Source of the DNA: MAG-121220-bin8 sp965655865
Lineage (GTDB): Bacteria > Bacteroidota > Bacteroidia > Flavobacteriales > Flavobacteriaceae
Assembly (NCBI GenBank): GCA_965655865.1
Contig: CBFHJJ010000002.1
Span: 1-64,000 of the forward strand
Reading direction: 5' to 3'
Length of the DNA stretch: 64,000 bases
The position numbers were made by a program, and so were the translations under genes. Of the stretch, positions 44,165 to 53,594 are shown piece by piece. Every line of letters begins with the position of its first letter. Within the stretch, counting starts at the first letter, position 1. The notes under the pieces are model-generated. The model did not search any database and was not told the origin of the DNA. It saw nothing but the letters and a program-made list of their open reading frames with translations.

Positions 44165-44733
44165 ATAAAAAAAGTGTAGGATTGTTTTTTGGAACGTTTG
44201 ACCCATTACATAATGGTCATATTGCTATTGCTAAATACTTTTTAAAAGAGTTAAGTTTAGATCAAATTTGGATCGTAATCACACCAATAAGTCCTTTTAA
44301 ACAGGCTAATAAATTAACAAACTACTATACAAGATTTAAAATTATTAATAATTACTGCAAAAAAAATAGCAAGATAATTTGTTCTGATGTTGAATTTAAT
44401 CTTAAGCCTCCCTACAATACATCTGACACTTTGATACATTTAAATAAAGAATATCCTAAAATAGATTTTAAAATTATCTTAGGAGAAGATAATTTAAACA
44501 CTCTTCACTCGTGGAGCAATTATGAACTAATTTTAGAGCATAAAATATGTGTATACCCAAGAAAAAGCTTTTCTAAAGAAAAAAGTAAGCTAATAAATCA
44601 CCCAAATGTAAATCTATATAATGCTCCAATTATGGAGATCTCTTCGACTCTTATTAGAAAAAATATTTTGGAAAAAACCTCAATATCTCATCTTGTTCCT
44701 AAAGAAATAGAAGAAATGTTAATTGAAAATTAA
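44161..44733 (+). CDS. nadD: Nicotinate-nucleotide adenylyltransferase
   Basis: 190 residues. It joins ATP to nicotinate mononucleotide in NAD synthesis. The nucleotidyltransferase signature GLFFGTFDPLHNGHIA (T/HxGH class) opens the protein, and ISSTLIRK (the ISxTxxR motif) lies near residue 160. The middle part has IILGEDNLNTLHSWSNYE. It is last in yicC-gmk-nadD; a 10-bp inverted repeat follows at 44777. Confidence 0.95.
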   Translation: MNKKSVGLFFGTFDPLHNGHIAIAKYFLKELSLDQIWIVITPISPFKQANKLTNYYTRFKIINNYCKKNSKIICSDVEFNLKPPYNTSDTLIHLNKEYPKIDFKIILGEDNLNTLHSWSNYELILEHKICVYPRKSFSKEKSKLINHPNVNLYNAPIMEISSTLIRKNILEKTSISHLVPKEIEEMLIEN

Positions 44734-44776
44734 ATTCTTTTCTCTGAGTGTAATTAAATATTTAACCAATTATTAA

Positions 44777-44806
44777 CAATTTGAATGAATTTTTTTATTC
44801 AAATTG
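44777..44806. repeat. Perfect 10-bp inverted repeat upstream of moxR
   Basis: CAATTTGAAT (44777-44786) and ATTCAAATTG (44797-44806) are exact reverse complements with a 10-base AT spacer. The arms are 10 bp and the right arm is followed by CACCCCC, not by T's, so it is not a typical terminator. It lies in the 117-base gap between nadD and the moxR/bat operon and could be an operator or hairpin. A TAAATTTA box nearby resembles a -7 element. Confidence 0.5.
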
Positions 44807-44850
44807 CACCCCCTTAGTTTTATAAGTAAATTTATATTAAAGAAATAAAA

Positions 44851-45846
44851 ATGAATAAAGAAATTGACATTAAAGAAATTAACGAATTAATTGAAAAGGA
44901 AAGTGCTTTTATTGACATGCTGTTACTTGAAGTTAATAAAGTAATTATTGGACAAAAGCACATGATGGAAAGATTACTAATTGGTCTTTTAGGTCAGGGT
45001 CACATTCTTTTGGAAGGTGTTCCAGGTCTTGCAAAAACATTAGCTATAAATTCTTTAAGTAAAGCCGTAAAAGGAAGTTTTAGCAGGATACAATTTACCC
45101 CTGATTTATTGCCTGCCGATGTGGTGGGAACTATGATATACAACATGAAGGAAAATGATTTCTCTATAAAGAAAGGGCCTATTTTTGCAAATTTTGTTCT
45201 TGCAGACGAAATTAATAGAGCCCCTGCTAAAGTACAATCAGCTTTATTGGAATCTATGCAAGAAAAACAAGTTACTATTGGAGACACAACATTTAAGTTA
45301 ACTCCACCTTTTTTGGTAATGGCAACTCAAAATCCAGTAGAGCAAGAAGGTACATATCCTCTTCCTGAAGCACAGGTAGATAGATTTATGTTAAAAACGA
45401 TAATTGATTATCCGAAAATTGAAGATGAGCAATTAATAGTTAGAGCTAATATTAATAATAGTTTTGGAGATATTAAACCTGTTGTTACAGTAAAACAAAT
45501 TATTAAAGCACAAGAATCTGTTCGTAAAGTTTATATGGATGAAAAAATTGAAAAATATATTTTAGATTTAGTTTTTGCGACTAGATATCCTGAAAAATAT
45601 GGTTTACAAGATTTGAAACCATTAATAAATTTTGGTGCATCACCAAGAGGGAGTATTAATCTTGCTAATGCATCAAGGTGTTATGCTTTTATAAAAAGAA
45701 GAGGATATGTAGTGCCTGAAGACGTGAGAGCAGTAATTCATGATGTTTTAAGGCATAGAATAGGGCTTACCTATGAAGCTGAAGCAGAGAATATTACATC
45801 TGAAGAAATAATAAATAAAATAGTTAATCAAGTAGAGGTTCCTTAA
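44851..45846 (+). CDS. MoxR-family AAA+ ATPase
   Basis: 331 residues. Walker A GVPGLAKTL, Walker B VLADEINRAP, sensor motif MATQNPVEQEGTYPLPEAQVDRFM, and the C-terminal lid with SPRGSINLANASR match the MoxR subfamily. These ATPases are thought to act as chaperones that activate or assemble VWA-domain partners. Here it starts the operon with DUF58, protein X and BatA-E, so those VWA proteins are the obvious partners. A 39-base gap separates it from the DUF58 gene. Confidence 0.95.
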   Translation: MNKEIDIKEINELIEKESAFIDMLLLEVNKVIIGQKHMMERLLIGLLGQGHILLEGVPGLAKTLAINSLSKAVKGSFSRIQFTPDLLPADVVGTMIYNMKENDFSIKKGPIFANFVLADEINRAPAKVQSALLESMQEKQVTIGDTTFKLTPPFLVMATQNPVEQEGTYPLPEAQVDRFMLKTIIDYPKIEDEQLIVRANINNSFGDIKPVVTVKQIIKAQESVRKVYMDEKIEKYILDLVFATRYPEKYGLQDLKPLINFGASPRGSINLANASRCYAFIKRRGYVVPEDVRAVIHDVLRHRIGLTYEAEAENITSEEIINKIVNQVEVP

Positions 45847-45885
45847 AGAACAGGTTGCTATATCTAATTCATCATTTTCATTATT

Positions 45886-46752
45886 TTGGAAACTAAAGAT
45901 TTATTAAAAAAAGTCAGAAAAATTGAAATCAAAACCAGAAGATTAAGTAATAATATTTTCGGTGGTGAGTATCATAGTACGTTCAAGGGTAGAGGAATGA
46001 CTTTTAGTGAAGTCAGAAATTACCAGTTTGGTGATGACGTTAGAACTATAGATTGGAATGTTACCGCCAGATATAATGAACCTTTTGTAAAGATTTTTGA
46101 AGAAGAAAGAGAACTCACGTTAATGCTTGTAGTAGACGTGAGCAGTTCTGGTTTGTTTGGGACTGATAATGCTTTGAAAAAAAATATTATCACAGAAATT
46201 TCTGCAACTTTAGCATTTTCTGCACTTCAAAACAATGATAAGGTTGGGTTGATATTGTTTAGTGATCAAATTGAGTTATTTATTTCACCAAGTAAGGGTA
46301 AAACACATGTTTTAAGAATTATTAGAGAGTTAATTGAATTTAAGCCAAAAAGTAAAAAAACAAATATTAGTACAGCTTTAGAATTTTTAATTAGTGTTTT
46401 GAAAAAAAAATCTATAGCCTTTGTTTTATCCGATTTTATTTCATCAGATTATGAAAAAACTTTGAGGATAGCTTCAAAAAAACATGATTTAACAGGAATT
46501 AAGGTGTTTGATAAGCTCGAAGAGTTCATACCAAATCTTGGATTAATTCAAATGTTTGATCAGGAAACAGAACAAGTTCAATTAGTTGACACTTCTTCAA
46601 AATTCGTAAGAAATAATTATAAGAAACAAAGGGCAATAAAATCTAAGGAATTCAATGATTTATTTAAAAGAAATGGGGCAGGAACCATATTTTGTAGAAC
46701 AGATGAAAGCTATATTAAAAAACTACTAAATTATTTTAAAACTCGTGGTTAA
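45886..46752 (+). CDS. DUF58 protein of the bat operon
   Basis: 288 residues from TTG 45886 (METKDLLKKVRKIE), since no ATG lies nearer the conserved start. It has the DUF58 core RGMTFSEVRNYQFGDDVRTIDWNVTARYNEPFVKIFEEERELTLMLVVDVSSSG, which leads into a VWA-like fold with a DVSSS metal-ion site. It has no TM segments, so it is cytoplasmic. DUF58 proteins are nearly always beside moxR; complex formation with MoxR is inferred. It overlaps the next gene by 8 bases. Confidence 0.9.
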   Translation: METKDLLKKVRKIEIKTRRLSNNIFGGEYHSTFKGRGMTFSEVRNYQFGDDVRTIDWNVTARYNEPFVKIFEEERELTLMLVVDVSSSGLFGTDNALKKNIITEISATLAFSALQNNDKVGLILFSDQIELFISPSKGKTHVLRIIRELIEFKPKSKKTNISTALEFLISVLKKKSIAFVLSDFISSDYEKTLRIASKKHDLTGIKVFDKLEEFIPNLGLIQMFDQETEQVQLVDTSSKFVRNNYKKQRAIKSKEFNDLFKRNGAGTIFCRTDESYIKKLLNYFKTRG

Positions 46753-48313
46753 TAAGAAAATTTTAATATCGTTTTTGTTTTTTTTCCTGAGTTTTGGGCT
46801 ACTTTCTCAAACTCCAATCAATTTAAAGTCTAAAGTAGATACACTTTCAATTAAAATCGGAGAAGAAATTAAGTATGAATTTTCCTTTGTTGCCGATTCA
46901 TTGAATGATTTTGAATTTAAATTACTAAAATTCAACCCTCCTATTGATGTAATTCAAGAATTTCAAATAGACACATTATTTGAAAATAACAGGGTAAGGT
47001 TTATTAAAAAATATTCTTTGACAAGTTTTGAGCCTGGCTCATTTTCTATAACCCCACCAATCAAAATTTTAGATCAAATAATTAAATCTCAAGACTCTAT
47101 TTTAATCAGTGTTTCAGGTATTAAAGTCGATACTGTCAGCAAGAAATTTTTTGATATAAAAAACATAATTGAAGTTGAAAAAGATTATGAAGGTTGGTGG
47201 AAAAAATACTTTTTGATTCTAAGTATAATTTCAATTTTAATATTATCTGTTAAGTTTTACAAGGAATCTAAATACTTTAATTCGTCTAAAGAAATCATCA
47301 CGCCACCACTTGAGAAAGCAATTAAAGCATTAAAGTCATTAGAATTGAATGAATCTAATAGCCAATCAGATTATAAAGAATATTATTCTAAATTAACGGA
47401 AATTGTAAAAGGCTATTTTGAGGAAGAGGTTAAAGTAGATGCGCTAGAAAGCACAACTAATGAATTAATATTAAAACTAGAATTGTTAAAGGATGCAGGG
47501 CAATTAGATATTTCCAAGGAAACTTTAAAAAATTTTAAATCAGTTTTGTCCACAGCTGATTTAGTAAAATTTGCTAAATCAACACCTGGCTCTAAAACAG
47601 CAATTTTAGATAAACAACTTTTAGAGACAGTGCTTGTAGACACAAAAGAAGCTATTCCTGATCCTACAGAAGAAGAACTGTTACAAAATGAAGAGTATAT
47701 AAAGAAAATCCAAGTTGAAAAGAAAAGAAAATTAGTAATTAATATTACTAAAATATTAAGTATAATAATTTTTAGTTCTCTAGTTGCAAGTGTTTCAATT
47801 TTCGGATGGGAAGAGGTTAAAGATTATCTGTTTGGAAATTCAACCAAAGAACTTTTACAAAAAGAAGACTGGGTTGTAAGTAGCTATGGAGCCATCCCAA
47901 TTAAAATCTCATCCCCAGGTGTATTAACAAGAAATGATTCACAACCAGGACAATTGTTTAGCTTTCAAAGTCTGGAAAATCCATTTAGCATAACTATCAA
48001 TACTAGATTATTTAATAAAGAGGATGATATTCAGTCAATTCTCATAGAAAAATTAAAAACGGCGGGAGCTTTAAACATTTTGATACAACAGGAGAATTTT
48101 ACATTAGACAACGGTATAGCTACAACTAGGTATTATGGCTCTTTTGATTATCTTAATAACGAAAAAATTTCAATCAAAAAAGAATATTCCAGCTTGTCGT
48201 TTTTTGAAAACGGAGGAACTCAAACTTTAAATATTATTACTGATAGGGACAATAAGTATGCAAAACAAATTAGAACTAAAATTGAAAGTTCAATAGACTT
48301 TAATAAAAAATAA
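46745..48313 (+). CDS. Two-helix membrane protein X of the bat operon, with C-terminal beta domain
   Basis: 522 residues from GTG 46745. Signal peptide 1-~21; periplasmic BatD-like beta domain (about 22-150); TM helix 155-171; a cytoplasmic helical region (about 180-325, DUF4381-like, with KAIKALKSLE and a STADLVKFAK motif); a second TM helix (330-353); and a C-terminal periplasmic domain of ~160 residues. That last domain (KEDWVVSSYGAIPIKISSPGVL...) seems not to be part of the usual bat protein. It sits between DUF58 and batA. I recognise the family only by position; its role is unknown, probably a membrane anchor for the MoxR/VWA machine. Confidence 0.7.
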   Translation: MVNKKILISFLFFFLSFGLLSQTPINLKSKVDTLSIKIGEEIKYEFSFVADSLNDFEFKLLKFNPPIDVIQEFQIDTLFENNRVRFIKKYSLTSFEPGSFSITPPIKILDQIIKSQDSILISVSGIKVDTVSKKFFDIKNIIEVEKDYEGWWKKYFLILSIISILILSVKFYKESKYFNSSKEIITPPLEKAIKALKSLELNESNSQSDYKEYYSKLTEIVKGYFEEEVKVDALESTTNELILKLELLKDAGQLDISKETLKNFKSVLSTADLVKFAKSTPGSKTAILDKQLLETVLVDTKEAIPDPTEEELLQNEEYIKKIQVEKKRKLVINITKILSIIIFSSLVASVSIFGWEEVKDYLFGNSTKELLQKEDWVVSSYGAIPIKISSPGVLTRNDSQPGQLFSFQSLENPFSITINTRLFNKEDDIQSILIEKLKTAGALNILIQQENFTLDNGIATTRYYGSFDYLNNEKISIKKEYSSLSFFENGGTQTLNIITDRDNKYAKQIRTKIESSIDFNKK

Positions 48314-48314
48314 A

Positions 48315-49316
48315 ATGTTTAATAATATTACATTTTCCAATCCTGAATTTTTATGGCTTATTGTAGGCGTTGTTTTCTTTGTTATTATTAATTATAAAAT
48401 TAAACATCTCAAAAGTTCTAAACTTAGCATTTCTTCAATTGATTCATTTAGTAAAGCATCATTAAAAATTACCCTTTATCCCTTTCTAGATTTTTTACGA
48501 CATATAGCTTTGGTGTTAATGATTATTGCCTTAGCTAGACCACAAATAATAGATATTTCTACACAAACTAAAAAAAGTAGAGGAATTGATATTGTTATTG
48601 CAGTAGATGTATCGTCAAGCATGCTTGCCCAAGATTTAAAACCCAATAGACTTGAAGCATTAAAAGAAGTTGCTAAAGAATTTATTTATGATAGAGTTAA
48701 CGATAGAATTGGTTTAGTTGTTTATGCAGGTGAAAGTTATACTAAGACACCAGTTACAACAGATAAGTCAATTATAGTAAATTCTTTAGATGAAATAAAT
48801 TTTGACGGGATAATTGAAGATGGAACTGCAATTGGAATGGGTTTAGCCACATCTGTTAACAGACTTAAAAACAGCAAAGCTAAAAGTAAAGTTATTATTT
48901 TGCTTACTGATGGAGTAAACAATTCAGGGTTTATAGATCCAAATACTTCTGCAGATTTAGCGCTTTCATTTGGAATAAAAACATACACCATTGGACTTGG
49001 AAGTAATGGGAACGCTCTAGCTCCCATAGCTTTAAACCCAGATGGTTCTTTTAGATATGGCTTAACAAAAGTTGAAATTGACGAAAAGCTTTTAAAATCG
49101 ATAGCTTCTAAAACAGGAGGATTGTATTTTAGAGCCACTGATAATAAAAAACTCAAAGAAATATATCAAGAAATTAATAAACTTGAAAAAACTGATGTGG
49201 AAGAATTTAAATATACAAATGCTAAAGAAATTTATAGAGGATTTGTTTTAATCTCCATTGTTTTAATATTGTTAGAGTGGATTTTAAGAACAACATTATT
49301 TAAAAGTTTTATATAA
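48315..49316 (+). CDS. batA: BatA: VWA-domain membrane protein
   Basis: 333 residues. TM helices lie near the N-terminus (about 8-25 and ~57-75) and at the C-terminus (about 308-327). The VWA domain between has the MIDAS DVSSS (AVDVSSSMLAQD) plus the TD (LLTDGVNNSG) motif and RIGLVVYAGESYTKTPVTTD. Bat proteins support aerotolerance or envelope stress resistance in Bacteroides, Francisella and Leptospira studies. It starts 1 base after X and ends with no gap before BatB. Confidence 0.9.
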   Translation: MFNNITFSNPEFLWLIVGVVFFVIINYKIKHLKSSKLSISSIDSFSKASLKITLYPFLDFLRHIALVLMIIALARPQIIDISTQTKKSRGIDIVIAVDVSSSMLAQDLKPNRLEALKEVAKEFIYDRVNDRIGLVVYAGESYTKTPVTTDKSIIVNSLDEINFDGIIEDGTAIGMGLATSVNRLKNSKAKSKVIILLTDGVNNSGFIDPNTSADLALSFGIKTYTIGLGSNGNALAPIALNPDGSFRYGLTKVEIDEKLLKSIASKTGGLYFRATDNKKLKEIYQEINKLEKTDVEEFKYTNAKEIYRGFVLISIVLILLEWILRTTLFKSFI

Positions 49317-50348
49317 ATGTATCAGTTAGAAGAACAATTTTATTTTTATTTATTAGCAATAATTCCAGTGCTAGTTGTAGGATTTTTATTTTTAAATAGT
49401 TGGAGAAAAAGAACACAAATTAAATATATTTCGTCAGATTTACTTAAAGTTTTGAGCCCTAATATTTCCACTTTTAAACCAAAAATTAAATTATTTTTAT
49501 TAATTCTTTTTATAATATTCTCAACTATATCACTTGTCAATCCAAAAATTGGAACTGAGCTTAAAACTGTTAAAAGGGAGGGAGTTGATTTAGTTTTTGC
49601 TGTTGATGTTTCAAAAAGTATGTTGGCTGAAGATATAGCTCCTAATCGTTTAGAAAAAGCTAAAAGAATAGTTTCGGAAATTATTAATAAATTAAATAAC
49701 GATAGAGTTGGTGTAATAGCATATGCAGCTTCAGCTCTACCCATACTTCCAATAACTGATGATTATTCAACTGCTAAAACTTTTTTACAAAGTTTAACAA
49801 CAGATATGTTATCTTCTCAGGGCACAGCTGTTTTGGAGTCTATTAATTTAGCAAAAGAGTTCTACGATGATGAAAATCAAACCAATAGAGTCTTATGTAT
49901 TCTCTCAGATGGAGAAGATCATCAAATCGAAAACCAAAATATTACAGAAATTGTAAAGAATTCTGGAATAACCATTATTACAATTGGATTAGGGTCAACA
50001 AAAGGGTCGCCAATACCGTTAAAAGAAAATGATATAGTTAAGTCATATAAAAAAGATCAAAATGGAGACGTAGTTATTACAAAACTAAATGTGGATTTGT
50101 TAAAAAATATAGCAAATTCCTCAAACGGAATTTATATTGGAGGGGGGAGTACAGAGTCAGTTGTGCAAGCGATTATTGAAAGATTAAAAGAAATGGATAA
50201 AAAAGAATTTGAGTCTAAACAATTTGTAGCATATAAAGATCAATTTCAGTGGTTTATAGGATTTGCAATTCTTTTTCTAAGTTTGGAATTATTTATTTTT
50301 GAAAAGAAAACATATTGGGTAAAAAAACTAAATTTATTTAATGAATAG
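49317..50348 (+). CDS. batB: BatB: VWA-domain membrane protein
   Basis: 343 residues, a paralogue of BatA. TM segments are at about 10-27, ~57-77 and the C-terminus (about 308-328). MIDAS DVSKS occurs in FAVDVSKSMLAEDIAPNRLEKAK, with RVGVIAYAASALPILPITDDY and LSDGEDHQ. The ATG follows the BatA stop directly, and the 3' end overlaps the batC start by 8 bases. The two tandem VWA proteins are expected to sit side by side in the inner membrane. Confidence 0.9.
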   Translation: MYQLEEQFYFYLLAIIPVLVVGFLFLNSWRKRTQIKYISSDLLKVLSPNISTFKPKIKLFLLILFIIFSTISLVNPKIGTELKTVKREGVDLVFAVDVSKSMLAEDIAPNRLEKAKRIVSEIINKLNNDRVGVIAYAASALPILPITDDYSTAKTFLQSLTTDMLSSQGTAVLESINLAKEFYDDENQTNRVLCILSDGEDHQIENQNITEIVKNSGITIITIGLGSTKGSPIPLKENDIVKSYKKDQNGDVVITKLNVDLLKNIANSSNGIYIGGGSTESVVQAIIERLKEMDKKEFESKQFVAYKDQFQWFIGFAILFLSLELFIFEKKTYWVKKLNLFNE

Positions 50349-51054
50349 AATCATATTATTATTATTAATTATTAAAGTTAACTCTCAAGAAATAGCTATT
50401 AATAAGGATTCAAATAATTTGACATTGGATGGTAATGTTGAATTTGCTGACAAGAATTTAATTGAAGCTGAAAAATTTTATAGAGAGTCAATTTCCAAGG
50501 ATTCTTTAAATATAAAAGCTTCTTATAATTTAGCAAATTCATTTTATAGGAGTGAATTGAAACAGGAGGCAATAAATCAATATAAATCGTCGATAAAAAA
50601 AACAAAAAGCAAAGAAACCCTTCACAAATCTTTTCATAATTTGGGCAATATATACATGCAAAATGAAGATTATCAAAATGCTGTCAATTCATTTAAAAAC
50701 GCATTACTTAATAATCCAACTGATGACGAAACGAGGTACAATTATGCATTAGCAAAAGAATTATTGAAAAACGAACAAAAAGACAATAAAAAAGACGACA
50801 AAGATAAGAAGGACAAGGACAAGAAAGACAAGAAGAAGGATAAAGACGACAAAGATAAGAAGAAAGAAAAGGACAAGAAAGATAACAAGGACAAGAAAGA
50901 CAATAAAAAAGAAAAACCTAAACCAAATAAAATATCTCCAGAGCAGCTAAAAAACTTGCTTAAAGCAATGGATAACCAAGAAAAAAAAGTTCAACAAAAA
51001 ATTAACAAAAAGAAAATGAAAGGAAGTCCTGTTAAGAACAAAAAAGACTGGTAA
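50341..51054 (+). CDS. batC: BatC: TPR protein with Lys/Asp-rich low-complexity segment
   Basis: 237 residues. A short hydrophobic N-terminal segment is followed by TPR units (about 35-125: SYNLANSFYRSELKQEAINQYKSSI, NLGNIYMQNEDYQNAVNSFKNAL). Residues 147-193 are almost only Lys and Asp with a few Glu/Asn (KDKKDKDKKDKKKDKD type), encoded by a repetitive GACAAG/GATAAG tract at about 50779-50919. A charged C-terminus follows. The tract is disordered and polyampholytic, and may vary in length by slippage. The TPR part probably docks to BatB or BatD. Confidence 0.85.
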   Translation: MNRIILLLLIIKVNSQEIAINKDSNNLTLDGNVEFADKNLIEAEKFYRESISKDSLNIKASYNLANSFYRSELKQEAINQYKSSIKKTKSKETLHKSFHNLGNIYMQNEDYQNAVNSFKNALLNNPTDDETRYNYALAKELLKNEQKDNKKDDKDKKDKDKKDKKKDKDDKDKKKEKDKKDNKDKKDNKKEKPKPNKISPEQLKNLLKAMDNQEKKVQQKINKKKMKGSPVKNKKDW

Positions 51055-51061
51055 TTAAAAC

Positions 51062-52834
51062 ATGAAACTAAGATTTTATATATTTTTATTTTTTGCCATT
51101 ACTATAATTAGTAATGTAAATGCTCAGGATGATACTATTAGTTTTGAGGCTGTTTTGAGTAAAAAATCTTTAGGAATTAATGAGAACCTTAGGGTTGATT
51201 TTAAAATGAACAAAGATGGAGACAACTTTACTCCACCTAGCTTCAATGGATTTACAGTTGTTGGGGGCCCTAACCAATCAGTTAGTAATATGTGGGTAAA
51301 CGGCAAGAGAACTTTTTCTAAAAGTTATACATATTTCTTAACCCCTATCAAGAAAGGTCCACTTACAATTGGGCAAGCTACTATAGAAATAGACGATAAT
51401 ATTTATAAAACGTTGCCAGTTAAAATAAGTGTGAGTGAATCCGTTGCGGTAAGTAAAGATCCAAATGATCCTACTTACGTTGTTAATGAAAACCTACATT
51501 TAGTAGCGGAGATTTCAAATACTAACCCTTATTTAAATGAGGGCATTTCAATTGTATATAAATTATTCTACTCTCCTCAAATTAATGTCACTAATGTTGG
51601 AGAAATTGAAACGCCTGAATTTGAAAATTTTTGGTCTCAAAACATAAAAATTCCTAGGTTACAAATTGAGCGAGGATCTTTTAAGGGGGATAATTATAAT
51701 TTTGTTACTTGGAAAAAAACTGTTTTATATCCACAAAAATCAGGAAAACTTGATATTCTCCCTCTTTCATTAGATGTTTCTGTTGATGTTCCTACAAACA
51801 GAAGAGATTTTTTTGGGAATAGGATATATAATCAAGTTTCAAAAAAAGTAACAGCAGGCAAAAGATCAATTAATGTTAAAGCATTACCTGTCAATGCCCC
51901 TGAAAGTTTTAACGGAGCGGTTGGAAAATTTGATATTAAATTAAACACAAATAAAACAGAGTTAAACGCTTCAGAATCTTTACAAGCGACTGTTAAAGTT
52001 TCAGGAAAAGGAAATTTAAAACTGTTTTCACCCCCATCTGTTCAGGTACCAAGTTCCCTGGAGAAGTATGATCCTGAATACAATGAAAAAGTATCAACAA
52101 GCCTTACAGGAATGAAAGGTTTTATTTCAAATACCTATACGCTAGTCCCTCAGTTTCAAGGAAAGTATCCTGTAAGCTCTGTTGAGTTTACTTTTTTTAA
52201 TCCTCAATTAAATAAATATGAAACAATTAACTCTGATGATCTAATAATTAATGTTTTAGAGGGGCCGTTGTCTTCAGATAATAATATTAACATAACAAAT
52301 ACCCAGAAATCACAAAATATTTTGCCTTCAATTAATCAGTTTAAGTTTATTAAAACTAATTCCGATTTAGTCAAAATCAACTCGAACCCTTTTATATATT
52401 CATTAAGTTTTTATTTAATTTTAATATTTCCAGTATTAGCAATTTTGTTGCTATTTATATTTTTTAAATCAAAGAACATTACAAATTCCAAATTAAAAGA
52501 ATCGAGATCAAGGAGGGCTAACAAGCTTGCCAAAAAATATTTATCAGATGCTAGAAAAAATTTAGAAAATAAAGATGTGTTTTATATCGCTTTAGAAAAA
52601 GCACTTCATAATTTTTTGAAATCAAAACTGTTTATTGAAACCTCGGATTATAGTAAAGAAAAGATTTCGAGATTGCTTTACAGTAAAGATATTGAAAAAG
52701 AGTCCTTGGAATTATTTATTAAATTAATTGAAAATTGTGAGTTTGCACGGTTTACACCTGCTTCTGATGTTGAAATAAATAATGATTATGAAAATGCAGT
52801 AAAGGTCATTACAAAAATGGATAAAGAAATTTAA
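51062..52834 (+). CDS. batD: BatD: oxygen-tolerance family membrane protein
   Basis: 590 residues. Signal peptide 1-~20 (VNAQ). A long periplasmic region of repeated beta sandwiches (about 22-430: SLGINENLRVDFKMNKDGDNFTPPSFNGFTVVGGPNQS...). One TM helix lies near 443-465 (SLSFYLILIFPVLAILLLFIFFK), then a helical cytoplasmic tail with LAKKYLSDARKNLENKDVFYIALEKALHNFLKSKL. This is the BatD pattern. It lies 7 bases after batC and 1 base before batE. It probably scaffolds VWA proteins outside the membrane. Confidence 0.9.
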   Translation: MKLRFYIFLFFAITIISNVNAQDDTISFEAVLSKKSLGINENLRVDFKMNKDGDNFTPPSFNGFTVVGGPNQSVSNMWVNGKRTFSKSYTYFLTPIKKGPLTIGQATIEIDDNIYKTLPVKISVSESVAVSKDPNDPTYVVNENLHLVAEISNTNPYLNEGISIVYKLFYSPQINVTNVGEIETPEFENFWSQNIKIPRLQIERGSFKGDNYNFVTWKKTVLYPQKSGKLDILPLSLDVSVDVPTNRRDFFGNRIYNQVSKKVTAGKRSINVKALPVNAPESFNGAVGKFDIKLNTNKTELNASESLQATVKVSGKGNLKLFSPPSVQVPSSLEKYDPEYNEKVSTSLTGMKGFISNTYTLVPQFQGKYPVSSVEFTFFNPQLNKYETINSDDLIINVLEGPLSSDNNINITNTQKSQNILPSINQFKFIKTNSDLVKINSNPFIYSLSFYLILIFPVLAILLLFIFFKSKNITNSKLKESRSRRANKLAKKYLSDARKNLENKDVFYIALEKALHNFLKSKLFIETSDYSKEKISRLLYSKDIEKESLELFIKLIENCEFARFTPASDVEINNDYENAVKVITKMDKEI

Positions 52835-52835
52835 A

Positions 52836-53594
52836 ATGAAAAAAATAATTATTCTTTGTAGCTTCTTTTTTTGTGGAATTATTTTCTCTCAAACAGAAAA
52901 CGAAGTTCGCTTTAAATCTGGTGTTGAGCTATACAATAAAGGAGATTATAATGAAGCGATTAATTTATTTGTTAAAATAATTAATAACGGAGAACATTCG
53001 GACGAGTTATACTTTAACCTGGGAAATTGTTATTATAAATTAAATGATATTCCTAACAGTATATATTACTTTGAAAAAGCCTTGAAATTAAACCCAAACG
53101 ATAAGGACATACTTAATAATTTAACCTATTCTCAAAATATGTTAATTGATAAAATAGACCAATTGCCCTCAAATCAATTATCAGATTTTATTAATTACAT
53201 ATCAATGTTTTTTTCTATAAAACAGTGGCTTGTTTTAGGGATTGTGTTTTTGTATTTTTTCTTAATTCTATTTGTGATTTATTTTTTTAAAAAGGATAGC
53301 AATGCTAAAAAAAATTATTTCATATTGTCATCAACTTTTTTTTGTCTCACCATTATTTTTATATTAACAGGTGTTACAAAATTTGAAAATCAAAAATCTA
53401 ATATTCAAGCTATAATTTTTGAGAAAAAAATAGATTTTAGAACAGAACCTAATTATAGAAGCGAAATTCAGTTTAATTTGCACGAGGGCACTAAAGTCAA
53501 TATCATAGACGAACTTGACGATTGGGTTTCAGTAGAATTAAGTAATGGCGCAAGCGGATGGATGGAATCCAAATCAATTAAAAAAATTGATTGA
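52836..53594 (+). CDS. batE: BatE: TPR and SH3-like membrane protein
   Basis: 252 residues. Signal peptide 1-~18; TPR repeats (about 20-105: GVELYNKGDYNEAINLFVKIINNGEHSDELYFNLGNCYYKLND...); two TM helices (about 128-150 and 160-180); then a C-terminal bacterial SH3-like domain (about 190-250: IDFRTEPNYRSEIQFNLHEGTKVNIIDELDDWVSVELSNGASGWM). The SH3 fold suggests peptidoglycan contact. It closes the operon, and its last 21 bases overlap the 3' end of the cvpA gene on the other strand. Confidence 0.88.
   Translation: MKKIIILCSFFFCGIIFSQTENEVRFKSGVELYNKGDYNEAINLFVKIINNGEHSDELYFNLGNCYYKLNDIPNSIYYFEKALKLNPNDKDILNNLTYSQNMLIDKIDQLPSNQLSDFINYISMFFSIKQWLVLGIVFLYFFLILFVIYFFKKDSNAKKNYFILSSTFFCLTIIFILTGVTKFENQKSNIQAIIFEKKIDFRTEPNYRSEIQFNLHEGTKVNIIDELDDWVSVELSNGASGWMESKSIKKID

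Noticed and set aside
46745..48313. Protein X as a duplicate BatD
   Set aside because: Its length, the two TM helices and the different C-terminal domain do not fit BatD, which is clearly present at 51062-52834.
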